NCBI RefSeq assembly: GCF_000282135.1
Contig: NZ_AKJW01000026.1
Location: 18,126-82,125 of the forward strand
From: Herbaspirillum sp. CF444
GTDB lineage: Bacteria > Pseudomonadota > Gammaproteobacteria > Burkholderiales > Burkholderiaceae_D
Reading direction: 5' to 3'
Length of the DNA stretch: 64,000 nucleotides
Below are positions 48,971 through 58,022 of the stretch, in pieces. Under the pieces are notes generated by a model that had not been told where the DNA came from, made no database searches, and saw nothing but the letters and a program-made list of their open reading frames with translations. How positions within the stretch are numbered: position 1 is the stretch's first letter; each line of letters begins with the position of its first letter. Position numbers and translations under genes: made by a program.

Positions 48971-49573
48971 TCAGAACAAGTCGATATCGCCGCCGACCGG
49001 CTTCTTGGACAGTTTGCCGGCGTAATCGCGTTCTTTCATTGCCAATGCCGGATCGGCGGACTTCAGCTTCTTGACCAGAACCTTTCCCGAACGCGGGAAA
49101 TAGTGCACCTTGCGCGGCCAGATGTCGTTCAGATCTTCCGCCACCACGCGGATGCCTTCGGTACGCAGATAGTTCCTGACGAAAGCCGCATTGCGCTCAC
49201 CCACGTTGATCGCGTTGAATCCGCGCAACACCGCGCCGCCGCCGAACACCTTCGACTCCAGATTTTCGCGCTTGGCGCCGGCCTTGAGGACTTCGTTGAT
49301 GAGAATTTCCATGGCGTAAGTGCCATAACGCATCGAGGATGAAATCGGGCTATCCGCATCGTTGCCGCCATCCGGCAGCATGAAATGGTTCATCCCGCCG
49401 ATGCCGTTGACGCGGTCGCGGATGCAGGCCGACACGCACGAACCCAACACCGTCACGATCATCATGTCGTGGTGCGTGTAATAGTACTCACCGGGAAGAA
49501 TTTTTGCCGTATCGCAATTAAAGCTGCGGTCGTGATAGACATGGGATGCGAACTGCTCGATATTTGCGTTCAT
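48971..49573 (-). CDS. cheD: chemoreceptor glutamine deamidase CheD
   Basis: 200 residues. The catalytic cysteine C46 is in VLGSCVSACI and the histidine H63 in GGMNHFMLP, the CheD signature. CheD deamidates glutamines on methyl-accepting chemotaxis proteins and interacts with CheC-type phosphatases. No other chemotaxis gene lies nearby, so it is an orphan copy outside a che operon. Its upstream region contains a perfect 8-1-8 palindrome (49673-49689). Confidence 0.93.
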   Translation of the reverse strand: MNANIEQFASHVYHDRSFNCDTAKILPGEYYYTHHDMMIVTVLGSCVSACIRDRVNGIGGMNHFMLPDGGNDADSPISSSMRYGTYAMEILINEVLKAGAKRENLESKVFGGGAVLRGFNAINVGERNAAFVRNYLRTEGIRVVAEDLNDIWPRKVHYFPRSGKVLVKKLKSADPALAMKERDYAGKLSKKPVGGDIDLF

Positions 49574-49672
49574 CGTTTTTCCTTTTCCGGTGCGGGGGGA
49601 CCGATCGTTGTCTTAGGCAACATCTTATTAAGTATGTTGAAACGATTTTATGTGCCCGGACGCGTTGCCGAT

Positions 49673-49689
49673 ATAGGGGAATCCCCTAT
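49673..49689. promoter_or_regulatory. perfect palindrome upstream of cheD
   Basis: ATAGGGGA-A-TCCCCTAT is a perfect 8-1-8 dyad 100 bases before the cheD start. It looks like a regulator site; the regulator is unknown. Confidence 0.5.
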
Positions 49690-49722
49690 GCCCTCGCAAA
49701 GCCAGCCCGTCCCCCATTCGGC

Positions 49723-49760
49723 AAAACGGCCCGGCATCCATGACGATGCCGGGCCGTTTT
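49723..49760. terminator. bidirectional terminator
   Basis: Perfect 16-bp stem AAAACGGCCCGGCATC / GATGCCGGGCCGTTTT around CATGAC. On - it follows the stop of the fumarylacetoacetase-family gene (49777). Confidence 0.9.
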
Positions 49761-49776
49761 TGCGGGCTCTTCCCTC

Positions 49777-50853
49777 TTACACTTCCGACCGGATCGGATT
49801 GCGAATGATGCCCACTCCGGTAATTTCGGTTTCCAGCAGATCGCCCGGTTTCAGGAATTCCGGCGGCGTGCGCGCAAAGCCGACGCCCGACGGCGTGCCG
49901 GTGGCAATGATGTCGCCCGGCTCCAGCGTCATGCCGCGCGACAACTCGGCGATGATGCGCGGGATTTTGAAATACATCTGCTTGTAGCTGGCATTCTGTT
50001 TTTCGACGCCGTTGACGCGGCAGATCACGCGCACCTCATCGAGCTGCACGCCTGCGGCGGTGACGATCCACGGCCCCATCGGACCGTGCCCGTCCAGGCT
50101 CTTGCCTTTGAACCATTGCCCGCCGTGGCGCTTCTGCTGCACCTCGCGCGAGGTGGTGTCGTTGTAGGCGGCGTAGCCGAAAACGTAATCCATCGCCTTG
50201 TCTTCCTGGATGTTCCGCCCGCGCTGGCCGATGACGACGGCCAGTTCGGCTTCCCAGTCTGTGGTGTTGGAATTGGTGATGTCGTGCGGAATCGGATCGA
50301 AGGGGCCGTTCATCGTATGCGTGGCCTTGGTGAAAAACACCGGATGATCGGGCAGCTTTTGCACCGCCTTGTCGGCGCGCGCGTTCTTGCCTTCTTCGAA
50401 GTGATCGAGGTAGTTCCAGCCGACGCAATAGATGTTGCGGTCAGGGCGCGGGATCGGCGACATCAGCGTAGCGTGGCTGAGGTTCGGCAAGCCGGATTGC
50501 CGGGCGGCGCGGTCAACCACCGTCTTCACCTGGGCAAATCCTGCGTTGCCGCTGGCGACCAAAGCCAGCATCGACGAGGCATCGAAACCGAGCGTCACGT
50601 TCTGGCGTTGCGCCTCGCTTTTGATATCGACCACGCGGCCGTCGTCCAGCACGACGATGACGGTCGGCGCGCCGGAACCGCCCAGCCTTGCCGTCGCCAG
50701 ACGCATGCCGACCTTGCCTGCCAGCGGTGTGACCAGCAGCGATTGCTGGCCGCTGTTCGCCGTCTGCGCCTGCGCCAGGTTCTGTCCCATCAGCATGCTG
50801 CCGACAGCCGCCGATGCGCCGGCCTTGATCCAATTACGACGATTTTTGTCCAT
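49777..50853 (-). CDS. fumarylacetoacetate hydrolase family protein with Tat-like signal
   Basis: 358 residues. The N-terminus reads NRRNWIKAG followed by a small-residue hydrophobic stretch and AQA-QT (about residue 30), which looks like a twin-arginine signal. The FAH domain has the acidic metal ligands (two glutamates in DWEAELAVVIG, aspartate in AAYNDTTSRE) and the GDIIATGTPSGVG block. The family cleaves or decarboxylates C-C bonds in acylpyruvate-like acids and is normally cytoplasmic; export would be unusual. Substrate unknown. It is followed by a strong terminator. Confidence 0.85.
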   Translation of the reverse strand: MDKNRRNWIKAGASAAVGSMLMGQNLAQAQTANSGQQSLLVTPLAGKVGMRLATARLGGSGAPTVIVVLDDGRVVDIKSEAQRQNVTLGFDASSMLALVASGNAGFAQVKTVVDRAARQSGLPNLSHATLMSPIPRPDRNIYCVGWNYLDHFEEGKNARADKAVQKLPDHPVFFTKATHTMNGPFDPIPHDITNSNTTDWEAELAVVIGQRGRNIQEDKAMDYVFGYAAYNDTTSREVQQKRHGGQWFKGKSLDGHGPMGPWIVTAAGVQLDEVRVICRVNGVEKQNASYKQMYFKIPRIIAELSRGMTLEPGDIIATGTPSGVGFARTPPEFLKPGDLLETEITGVGIIRNPIRSEV

Positions 50854-50879
50854 CCTTGTCTCCTCTTCTTTTAGTGAAG

Positions 50880-51803
50880 TTATTTTCCGGTCAACTCCTT
50901 CCAGAACTGCCGGTCTTTTTCAAACGACTGCAATAGCCAATTGGTGAAAGCAGCGACGTTGCCGTTCATCTCGCCCTCTTGCGGATACACCAGCCAGTAA
51001 GCCTGCGCGGTCTGCTTCAGCGTCAACGTATCCGCCAGCGGCACCATCAGGCGTCGCTGCTGCAAGGCATGCGCCACCAGCGAAGAGCGCGCCAATGCGA
51101 CACCCTGCCCCGCGATCGCCGCATCGACGGCGGCGCTTTCCTGATTGAAGACGACACCGCCGCCGACCGCAACCGGCTCATCCTGCTCGCCCTGCTCCGC
51201 GAACCAGTCCGTCCATGCCTGACGGTCATTCACGTGCAGCAGGCCGGCGCCGGCGATCTCGCTCAGCGACCTGAAGCCCGCAAGAGCCGGCGCGCAGACC
51301 GGCAACAGGAACTCATCGCCCAATCGGGTGCAGGACAAGCCGGACCAGGGGCCTTCGCCGTAGCGGATGGCGACGTCGATGTCTTCGCGGATGAAGTTTG
51401 CATGACGCTCGCTCTGGTCGAGCCGCAATTCCAGCTCCGGATATTGCGCGGTGAATTCGCCCAGGCGCGGCACCAGCCATTTGGCGGCGAAATTGGGTGA
51501 GGTGGAAATCGCCAGTTGCTGCCGGTCCGCTTGCGCGTACAAGCCGCGCGTGCCGCGTTCGATGCGATCGAAGGCGTCGCCGACGACGTCCAGATAGCGC
51601 TGCCCGGCCTGCGTCAGCCGCAATTGATTGGACAGCCGCTCGAACAGGACCACGCCGAGCTCCTCTTCCAGCGCCTTGACCTGATGGCTGACGGCGCCCG
51701 CGGTGACGTTGAGCTCCTCCCCCGCCAGCGTAAAACGCCGATGCCGCGCCGACGCCTCGAAAGCGCGCAGGGCATTGAGCGATGGCAGTTTGCGAGCGGT
51801 CAT
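50880..51803 (-). CDS. LysR family regulator, GcvA-like
   Basis: 307 residues from the ATG at 51803 (MTARKLPSLNALRAFEASARH, the standard GcvA-like beginning); a longer frame to 51959 is not conserved. The helix-turn-helix is FTLAGEELNVTAGAVSHQVKAL. The effector domain contains DVAIRYGEGPW, typical of the GcvA/AmpR group. It is divergent from the RidA gene (51922) and upstream of the FAH-family gene on the same strand, so it may control either. Confidence 0.9.
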   Translation of the reverse strand: MTARKLPSLNALRAFEASARHRRFTLAGEELNVTAGAVSHQVKALEEELGVVLFERLSNQLRLTQAGQRYLDVVGDAFDRIERGTRGLYAQADRQQLAISTSPNFAAKWLVPRLGEFTAQYPELELRLDQSERHANFIREDIDVAIRYGEGPWSGLSCTRLGDEFLLPVCAPALAGFRSLSEIAGAGLLHVNDRQAWTDWFAEQGEQDEPVAVGGGVVFNQESAAVDAAIAGQGVALARSSLVAHALQQRRLMVPLADTLTLKQTAQAYWLVYPQEGEMNGNVAAFTNWLLQSFEKDRQFWKELTGK

Positions 51804-51921
51804 CGTGACATGAGAAATATTGAGGCCGGCCTGAGAAAAGATGCTTTGCAGTTCCGGCACGAGGAAATTTATTATAGACCGCAATGCACGCACCCATCTT
51901 TTACTCTCGTGAGGAATCACC

Positions 51922-52386
51922 ATGAATCTGGAACAACGTCTCGCCGAACTCGCCATCACCCTGCCCGCCTCCGCCGCACCCGGTGCGCAATACGCACCCG
52001 GCGTCGTCCATCAGGGACTGGCCTGGATCGCCGGCCAGTTGCCGCGCGACGGCGACCGCGTGCTGGTGTCAGGCAAGCTGGGCCGCGAGGTCAGCATCGA
52101 CGATGCAAAAATGGGAGCGCGCGCGGCGCTGATCCGCGCCTTGGCCGCCTTGCGCGATACCGTGGGCGATCTGAAGCGTGTCGACAAGATCCTGCGACTG
52201 AACGTCTACGTCAATAGCGCCGACGACTTCAGCCAGCAGAGCGCCGTGGCCGACGGCGCCTCATCGCTGATCTATGAACTGTTCGGACCTGAACAAGGTC
52301 GCCACGCGCGCACCAGCGTCGGCGTCGCGCAATTGCCGCGCAATGCCGCCGTCGAGCTGGATATCGTGGTGGCGTTGGAGAGCTGA
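51922..52386 (+). CDS. RidA family protein
   Basis: 154 residues from the ATG at 51922 (GTGAGGAA upstream). RidA/YjgF fold with IAGQLPRDGD and the late RTSVGVAQLPRNAAVELDIV segment holding the conserved arginine. Length and the LEQRLAELAITLPA start resemble the RidA subgroup found beside amino-acid or amine catabolic genes rather than RidA itself. Family members hydrolyse reactive enamine/imine intermediates. It ends at a bidirectional terminator shared with ugpC. Confidence 0.88.
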   Translation: MNLEQRLAELAITLPASAAPGAQYAPGVVHQGLAWIAGQLPRDGDRVLVSGKLGREVSIDDAKMGARAALIRALAALRDTVGDLKRVDKILRLNVYVNSADDFSQQSAVADGASSLIYELFGPEQGRHARTSVGVAQLPRNAAVELDIVVALES

Positions 52387-52410
52387 ACCCCCGGTAACCG
52401 AATACAAAAA

Positions 52411-52438
52411 AAAGCCGGCAAATTACTGCCGGCTTTTT
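52411..52438. terminator. bidirectional terminator
   Basis: Stem AAAGCCGGCA / TGCCGGCTTT (52411-52420 with 52427-52436) flanked by A- and T-runs. It lies between the converging RidA and ugpC genes. Confidence 0.88.
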
Positions 52439-52455
52439 CATTGCAATGCATTGGT

Positions 52456-53526
52456 TTAATCAATACGATGCGTCGTTTGCGGATCGAACCAGTGCAACAG
52501 GTTGGCGTCGAAACCGGCCGTCACCGATTGACCCATCGCCACGTCGGTGCCTGCCGCGCAACGGATCACCATGGACTGCCCGCCGCAACGCGTGTGCACC
52601 AGCAACTCGGCGCCCAGCGCTTCGACCAGTTCGACTTGCATGTTCAGGCCGGGACGCCCCAGTTGCAGATGCTCCGGACGAATGCCCAGGATGCGCGCTC
52701 CGCCGCCGATGTTCTTCGAGGCCGGCAACTCGACCGTCGAACCGTCGTCGAAGGTGAAACGCGCACCATCATCGCTGAGCTTGCCGTTGAGCAGGTTCAT
52801 CGGCGGCGAGCCGATGAAGCTGGCGACGAAAGTCGTCGCCGGCTTGCCGTAGACTTCCGCCGGCGTGCCGATCTGTTCGGCGCGGCCCTTGTTCATCACG
52901 ATCATGCGCTGGCCCAACGTCATCGCTTCGACCTGGTCATGCGTCACGTACAGGCTGGTGGTGCGCAGCGAAGCATGCAGCTTCTGGATTTCCAGGCGCA
53001 TTTGCACGCGCAGCTTGGCGTCGAGGTTCGACAGCGGTTCGTCGAACAGGAACACCGCCGGCTTGCGCACGATCGCACGCCCCATCGCCACGCGCTGGCG
53101 CTGGCCGCCGGACAGTTGACGCGGCGTGCGTTCCAGCAGTGCACCCAACTCCAGAATCTCCGCCGCGCGTTGCACGCGCGTGTCGATCTCGGCCTTGGGC
53201 AAACCCTGGATCTTCAGCCCGTAAGCCATGTTCTCGTACACGCTCATGTGCGGATACAGCGCGTAGTTCTGGAACACCATGGCGATGTCGCGCTCTTTCG
53301 GTTCCAGGTTATTGACCACGCGGTCGCCGATCATGATGTCGCCGGAACTGATTTCTTCCAGCCCCGCAACCATGCGCAACAGCGTCGACTTGCCGCAGCC
53401 GGACGGACCGACCATGACGATGAACTCGCCGTCGGCGATATCGATGTCGATGCCGTGGATGACGTCGACTGCTTTCGGCGCTTTGCCGTAGGTCTTCTTG
53501 ACTTGCTTGAGATGAATTTTTGCCAT
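52456..53526 (-). CDS. ugpC: sn-glycerol-3-phosphate ABC transporter ATP-binding protein
   Basis: 356 residues. Walker [10 protein letters not shown], signature LSGGQRQR, Walker [12 protein letters not shown] and a C-terminal regulatory OB domain (ILGIRPEH). Last gene of ugpBAEC, one base after the ugpE stop. It powers glycerol-3-phosphate (and possibly glycerophosphodiester) uptake as phosphate and carbon source. No ugpQ phosphodiesterase gene follows. Confidence 0.95.
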   Translation of the reverse strand: MAKIHLKQVKKTYGKAPKAVDVIHGIDIDIADGEFIVMVGPSGCGKSTLLRMVAGLEEISSGDIMIGDRVVNNLEPKERDIAMVFQNYALYPHMSVYENMAYGLKIQGLPKAEIDTRVQRAAEILELGALLERTPRQLSGGQRQRVAMGRAIVRKPAVFLFDEPLSNLDAKLRVQMRLEIQKLHASLRTTSLYVTHDQVEAMTLGQRMIVMNKGRAEQIGTPAEVYGKPATTFVASFIGSPPMNLLNGKLSDDGARFTFDDGSTVELPASKNIGGGARILGIRPEHLQLGRPGLNMQVELVEALGAELLVHTRCGGQSMVIRCAAGTDVAMGQSVTAGFDANLLHWFDPQTTHRID

Positions 53527-53527
53527 G

Positions 53528-54379
53528 TTATTTCTCGGAATCGACCAGACCTTTAACGAACCACTTTTGCATGACCACGACCACCAGCCCCGGCGGCAAC
53601 ATCGCCAGGATCATCGTTGCCATCACCATATTCCATTCCACCGCCGAGTCGCCGCCCGAGATCAGCGTCTTGATGCCGATGCCGATCGGGTACATGGTTT
53701 GCTCGGTGGCGATCATCAGCGGCCACAGATACTGGTTCCAGCCGTAGATGAACATGATCACGAACAGCGCAATCACATTGGTGCGCGACAGCGGCCACAG
53801 CACGTCTTTCAGGAAGCGCAACGGCCCCGCGCCGTCGATGCGCGCCGCCTCCGCCAGCTCGTCCGGCACCGTCAGGAAGAATTGCCGGAACAGGAAGGTC
53901 GCCGTGGCCGAGGCGATCAGCGGCACCGTCAGGCCGGCATAGCTGTTGAGCATGCCGAAGTCCGACACCACCTGATAGGTCGGCGTGATACGCACCTCGA
54001 CCGGCAGCATCAGCGTGACGAAAATCATCCAGAAGAACAGATTGCGTCCGCGGAAACGGAAGTAGACCATCGCGAATGCCGACAGCATGGAGATCGAAAT
54101 CTTGCCGATCGCGATCACCAGTGCCGTCACCAGGCTGACCCACAGCATGCGCGACACCGGCGGCGAGGACACGTTGCCGGAAGCGCCCTGCGTCAGGACG
54201 GTTTTGTAATTGGCGACCATCTCCGTGCCGGGCATCAGCGACAGCGGCGACATGGCCGATTGCTCGGCGGTCTGGGTGCTGGCGATGAAGGCGACGTACA
54301 GCGGAAAGATCACGATGATCGCACCGATGATCAGCACCAGGTGGCTGACCGCGTCGAGAATGGGGCGGCGTTCAATCAT
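53528..54379 (-). CDS. ugpE: sn-glycerol-3-phosphate ABC transporter permease
   Basis: 283 residues, six membrane helices. The EAA loop is [23 protein letters not shown] near residue 185. It matches the UgpE/MalG family in length. It is between ugpA and ugpC in the usual order and forms the inner-membrane channel with UgpA. Confidence 0.95.
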   Translation of the reverse strand: MIERRPILDAVSHLVLIIGAIIVIFPLYVAFIASTQTAEQSAMSPLSLMPGTEMVANYKTVLTQGASGNVSSPPVSRMLWVSLVTALVIAIGKISISMLSAFAMVYFRFRGRNLFFWMIFVTLMLPVEVRITPTYQVVSDFGMLNSYAGLTVPLIASATATFLFRQFFLTVPDELAEAARIDGAGPLRFLKDVLWPLSRTNVIALFVIMFIYGWNQYLWPLMIATEQTMYPIGIGIKTLISGGDSAVEWNMVMATMILAMLPPGLVVVVMQKWFVKGLVDSEK

Positions 54380-54403
54380 GCTGGCGCTCCCTTCAGAATG
54401 AAA

Positions 54404-55288
54404 TCAGGCATATTGCACCTTCTTTTCTACGTACTTGAACTGGATGACGGTCAACAGGATCACGATCACCATCAGCACCACCGACTGCGCCGCGGCGCTG
54501 CCGAGGTCGCCGCCCTTGAAGCCGTCGCTGAACACCTTGTAGACCAGGATCTCGGTGTCCTTGCCCGGACCGCCGTGGGTGGTCGCTTCAACGATCGCAA
54601 ACGTGTCGAAAAACGCATACACGATGTTGACCACCATCAGGAAGAAAGTGGTCGGCGAGATCATCGGGAAGATGATCGTGAAGAAGCGTTTGACCGGACC
54701 GGCGCCGTCGATGGCGGCCGCTTCGATCAGCGATTTCGGAATCGATTGCAGGCCGGCGAGGAAGAACAGGAAGTTGTAGCTGATCTGCTTCCAGATCGCG
54801 GCGATGACGATCAGGGTCATGGCCTGGTTGCCGTTGACCATGTAGTTCCAGTTGATGCCGAGCCAGGCCAGCACGTGCGAAATCAGCCCCAGCGAAGGAC
54901 TCAGCAGGAACATCCACAGCACGCCGACCACCACCGGCGACACCGCGTACGGCCAGATCAGGAAGGTCTTGTAGATCGCCGCGCCCTTGACGACGCGATC
55001 GGCGAACACCGCCAGGATCAGCGACAGCACCATGCCGCCCACCGCCACCAGCACCGAGAAGATCGCCGTGGTCTGGAAAGCGGCCAGATACGTCGGGTCG
55101 CCGAACAAGGCGGCGAAGTTGTCGAACCAGACGAATTCGGAATAACCGCCGAAGGCGTCCTGCAACAGCACCGACTGGTACAGGGCCTGCACCGCAGGCC
55201 AGAAGAAAAATAATATCGTGATCAGGATCTGCGGTGCGACCAGCGCATACGGCAGCCATGACGATATGAAGCGAGCGCGTTTTTCCAC
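54404..55288 (-). CDS. ugpA: sn-glycerol-3-phosphate ABC transporter permease
   Basis: 294 residues, six membrane helices, EAA loop KSLIEAAAIDGAGPVKRFFTIIFP near residues 190-212. The N-terminus RFISSWLPYALVAPQ is typical of UgpA. It follows ugpB after a 193-base gap with two hairpins, an arrangement that lets the binding protein be made in excess of the membrane subunits. Confidence 0.95.
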   Translation of the reverse strand: MEKRARFISSWLPYALVAPQILITILFFFWPAVQALYQSVLLQDAFGGYSEFVWFDNFAALFGDPTYLAAFQTTAIFSVLVAVGGMVLSLILAVFADRVVKGAAIYKTFLIWPYAVSPVVVGVLWMFLLSPSLGLISHVLAWLGINWNYMVNGNQAMTLIVIAAIWKQISYNFLFFLAGLQSIPKSLIEAAAIDGAGPVKRFFTIIFPMISPTTFFLMVVNIVYAFFDTFAIVEATTHGGPGKDTEILVYKVFSDGFKGGDLGSAAAQSVVLMVIVILLTVIQFKYVEKKVQYA

Positions 55289-55370
55289 GATAGCTTGTGT
55301 CCTATAAACGATGCGATGCCGGGATTGCCGAGAACGTTTACATCCGCATCAGTGAATTCAGCTGGCAGCT

Positions 55371-55402
55371 AAAAAATGCATCGCCCCGGCGCGGGCCGGG
55401 GC
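55371..55402 (-). terminator. intercistronic hairpin 2 between ugpB and ugpA
   Basis: GC-rich stem GCCCCGGC / GCCGGGGC-type (55383-55402); on - a T-run (55371-55376) follows after six bases. It is probably a partial terminator or mRNA-stabilising hairpin lowering ugpAEC relative to ugpB. Confidence 0.6.
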
Positions 55403-55431
55403 TGAGTGTCTTGCCATCGCTTGTTCAAACC

Positions 55432-55467
55432 GCATTCCCGATTGGCTGAAGTCAGCGCCGGGAATGC
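55432..55467 (-). terminator. intercistronic hairpin 1 just after ugpB
   Basis: Perfect 9-bp stem GCATTCCCG / CGGGAATGC (55432-55440 with 55459-55467), 14 bases past the ugpB stop, without a T-run. It suits a role as a 3' stabiliser of the ugpB message. Confidence 0.55.
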
Positions 55468-55481
55468 AGTTCATACGATTT

Positions 55482-56789
55482 TTACTTATTGGCTTTTTCG
55501 AAGCGTGCCAGCAATTCGTCACCGCGTTTGGCGGCGCTGTCGAGCGCATCCTTCGGTGTCTTCTTGCCGGTCCAGACGTTTTCCAGTTCTTCGTCGATCA
55601 CGGTGCGGATCTGTGCGTAGTTGCCCAGACGGATACCGCGCGACTTGTCGGTGGTCTTGACGATCATCTGTTTCACAGCGACGTCGGTGCCTGGATTGCG
55701 CTCATAGAAACCGGACTTCTGGGTGATTTCGTAAGCGGCCTTGGTCACCGGCAGGTAGCCGGTTTCCTGATGCCACTTGGCTTGCACTTCAGGCTTGGAC
55801 AGGTAAGTGAAGAACTTCGCTACGCCCTTGTACTCGTCGGCCTTCTTGCCGCCCATGACCCACAGCGATGCGCCGCCGATGATGGTGTTTTGCGGTGCGC
55901 CTTGCACGTCGCTGTAATAAGGCAAGGTCGCTACGCCGAACTTGAACTTGGCGTTCTTGCGGATATCGGCGTAAGCGGACGACGAACCGGTGATGATGGC
56001 GCATTCGCCGGCGTTGAACTTGGCGTTGGCTTCATCCTTGCGGCCTGCGTAGATGAAGTAGCCTTGCTTGGCCCAGTTGGACAGGTTTTCAATGTGACGC
56101 ACTTGCAGCGGACCATTGATCTTCAGACGCGCGTCGAGGCCGCCGAAGCCGTTGCTCTTGGTAGCCGTCTCGGTGTTGTGCCAGGCCGCGAACGACTCCA
56201 GCTGCACCCACGATTGCCAGGTGGTGGTGTAAGGACAGGTCACGCCGCTGGCTTTCATCTTGGCGGCCATGCCGACGAACTCTTGCCATGTTGCAGGCGG
56301 CTTGTTCGGATCCAGGCCGGCCTTGGCGAACAGGTCCTTGTTGTAGAACATGATCGTGGTCGAGCTGTTGAACGGGAAGGACATCATGCCCTTCGCCGTC
56401 GAGTAGTATCCGGAGATGGCTGGCACGTAGGCGTTCTGGTCGAACTTTTCGCCTGCTTGCTGCATCACTTCGTAGACCGGCTTGATCGCGCCCTTGGAGT
56501 AGACCATGGTCGCCGTGCCGACTTCAAAAATCTGCAGGATGTCTGGTGCATTGCCCGCACGATAAGCGGCAATCGCCGCAGCCATCGATTCGTCATAGGT
56601 GCCCTTGTAGACCGGGGTGACCTTGTAATCGGACTGGCTCTTGTTGAATTCGTCTGCCATGGTGTTGACGCGTTCGCCGAGGGCGCCGGTCATGGAATGC
56701 CACCACGAGATCTCTGTAACCGCGTAAGCGGAGCTTGTCATTGTCGCCATCACAGCTGCTGCTGCAAAGGCTTTCAGGTGCAGGTTCAT
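55482..56789 (-). CDS. ugpB: sn-glycerol-3-phosphate-binding periplasmic protein
   Basis: 435 residues, close to E. coli UgpB (438). A signal peptide ends near AYA-VT (about residue 23). Family blocks read almost as in E. coli: ISWWHSMTGALGERV, RAGNAPDILQIFEVGTATM, NTIIGGASLWVM, GYLPVTKAAYE and LENVWTGKKTP. It binds glycerol-3-phosphate in the periplasm. First gene of ugpBAEC. Confidence 0.97.
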   Translation of the reverse strand: MNLHLKAFAAAAVMATMTSSAYAVTEISWWHSMTGALGERVNTMADEFNKSQSDYKVTPVYKGTYDESMAAAIAAYRAGNAPDILQIFEVGTATMVYSKGAIKPVYEVMQQAGEKFDQNAYVPAISGYYSTAKGMMSFPFNSSTTIMFYNKDLFAKAGLDPNKPPATWQEFVGMAAKMKASGVTCPYTTTWQSWVQLESFAAWHNTETATKSNGFGGLDARLKINGPLQVRHIENLSNWAKQGYFIYAGRKDEANAKFNAGECAIITGSSSAYADIRKNAKFKFGVATLPYYSDVQGAPQNTIIGGASLWVMGGKKADEYKGVAKFFTYLSKPEVQAKWHQETGYLPVTKAAYEITQKSGFYERNPGTDVAVKQMIVKTTDKSRGIRLGNYAQIRTVIDEELENVWTGKKTPKDALDSAAKRGDELLARFEKANK

Positions 56790-57098
56790 TAGGGTAATCC
56801 TCCCGGAAAAAAGGTGACCGATGTTATCAAGTCATTGTGACTGTCTCGTTACACCGGGCGTACATTAACGTCTAATTTCGCCATTCGCAAATAATTTCGC
56901 AGTTGCCGATCATCAATCCCTCTCATTTGCTACAAGTGTTCACGTCGATAAAAAGCCGGTGAAAAAAAGTTCTCTCGATTCCTGTCGGCACTGTCAGAAA
57001 TCTTCTTCGTCGCGCGGCCGTGACCAGCCGCTCACCCTCCGCTCACCCTCCGTTTACCCACCATTTATAATGGCATTTTTCCTCCCGGCCGCCCCGAC
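56790..57098. promoter_or_regulatory. divergent control region of ugpB and ubiA
   Basis: 309 bases with no gene. A direct repeat TAATTTCGC stands at 56873-56881 and 56892-56900 (19-bp period, about two turns). I looked for a Pho box (two CTGTCAT halves 4 bp apart) on both strands and did not find a convincing one. Confidence 0.5.
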
Positions 57099-57965
57099 AT
57101 GAATCATTTGAATCAGCGCCTGAATCTTTACTTCCGACTGATCCGCCTGCACAAACCCATCGGCATCCTGCTGCTGCTGTGGCCGACGCTGATGGCAGTC
57201 TGGCTGGCGTCGGACGGCCGTCCGGACTGGCATATCGTGGCGATCTTCACGGTGGGCACGATCCTGATGCGCTCGGCCGGATGCGCCATCAACGACTACG
57301 CCGACCGCGATTTCGACAAGCACGTCAAACGCACCGTCGACCGTCCGCTCACCGCGGGCAAGATCAAGGCATGGGAAGCGGTCATGGTGGCGACGGTGCT
57401 GGCGCTGGTTTCCTTCCTGCTGATCCTGCCGCTCAACGGGCTGACCAAACAGTTGTCGGTCGCGGCGCTGATCGTCGCCGGCAGCTATCCCTACTTCAAA
57501 CGCTTCTTCGCGATTCCGCAGGCTTACCTGGGCATTGCGTTCGGTTTCGGCATTCCGATGGGATTCGCGGCGGTGCAGGAATCGGTGCCGCCGGCGGCAT
57601 GGCTGATGCTGGTCGCCAACATCTTCTGGGCGGTCGCCTACGACACCGAGTACGCGATGGTGGATCGCGACGACGACATCAAACTGGGCATGAAGACATC
57701 GGCCATCACCTTCGGCCGTTTCGACGTGCTGGCGGTGATGCTGTGCTATGTGACGGCGCTGGGGATTTTCTGGGCGGTGGGATGGCAGTATGGTTTGCGC
57801 ACCTGGTTCAGCCTCGGCATGCTGACGGCGGCCGGCTGCGCGATCTACCACTACCGGCTGATCCATGAACGCGATCGCACCGGCTGCTTCGCCGCGTTCA
57901 TGCACAACAACTGGCTGGGCGCGGCGATGTTTGCCGGGGTGGCGCTGGACTATGCTTTGGGTTGA
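57099..57965 (+). CDS. ubiA: 4-hydroxybenzoate polyprenyltransferase
   Basis: 288 residues, about nine membrane helices. Two Asp-rich motifs of the UbiA family: NDYADRDFD (N65-D73) and [13 protein letters not shown] (about 186-198), which bind the prenyl diphosphate through Mg2+. It attaches the polyprenyl tail to 4-hydroxybenzoate in ubiquinone synthesis, in the inner membrane. Single gene, divergent from ugpB; no chorismate lyase gene beside it. Confidence 0.96.
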   Translation: MNHLNQRLNLYFRLIRLHKPIGILLLLWPTLMAVWLASDGRPDWHIVAIFTVGTILMRSAGCAINDYADRDFDKHVKRTVDRPLTAGKIKAWEAVMVATVLALVSFLLILPLNGLTKQLSVAALIVAGSYPYFKRFFAIPQAYLGIAFGFGIPMGFAAVQESVPPAAWLMLVANIFWAVAYDTEYAMVDRDDDIKLGMKTSAITFGRFDVLAVMLCYVTALGIFWAVGWQYGLRTWFSLGMLTAAGCAIYHYRLIHERDRTGCFAAFMHNNWLGAAMFAGVALDYALG

Positions 57966-58022
57966 GCAGAACACATCTCATGCATAGCGCAAATAAGCGC
58001 GAGCTGCATTCCAGATCTGTCG

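Noticed and set aside
56790..57098. Possible Pho box before ugpB
   Set aside because: CTGTCTC near 56841 has no second half at the right distance on either strand.
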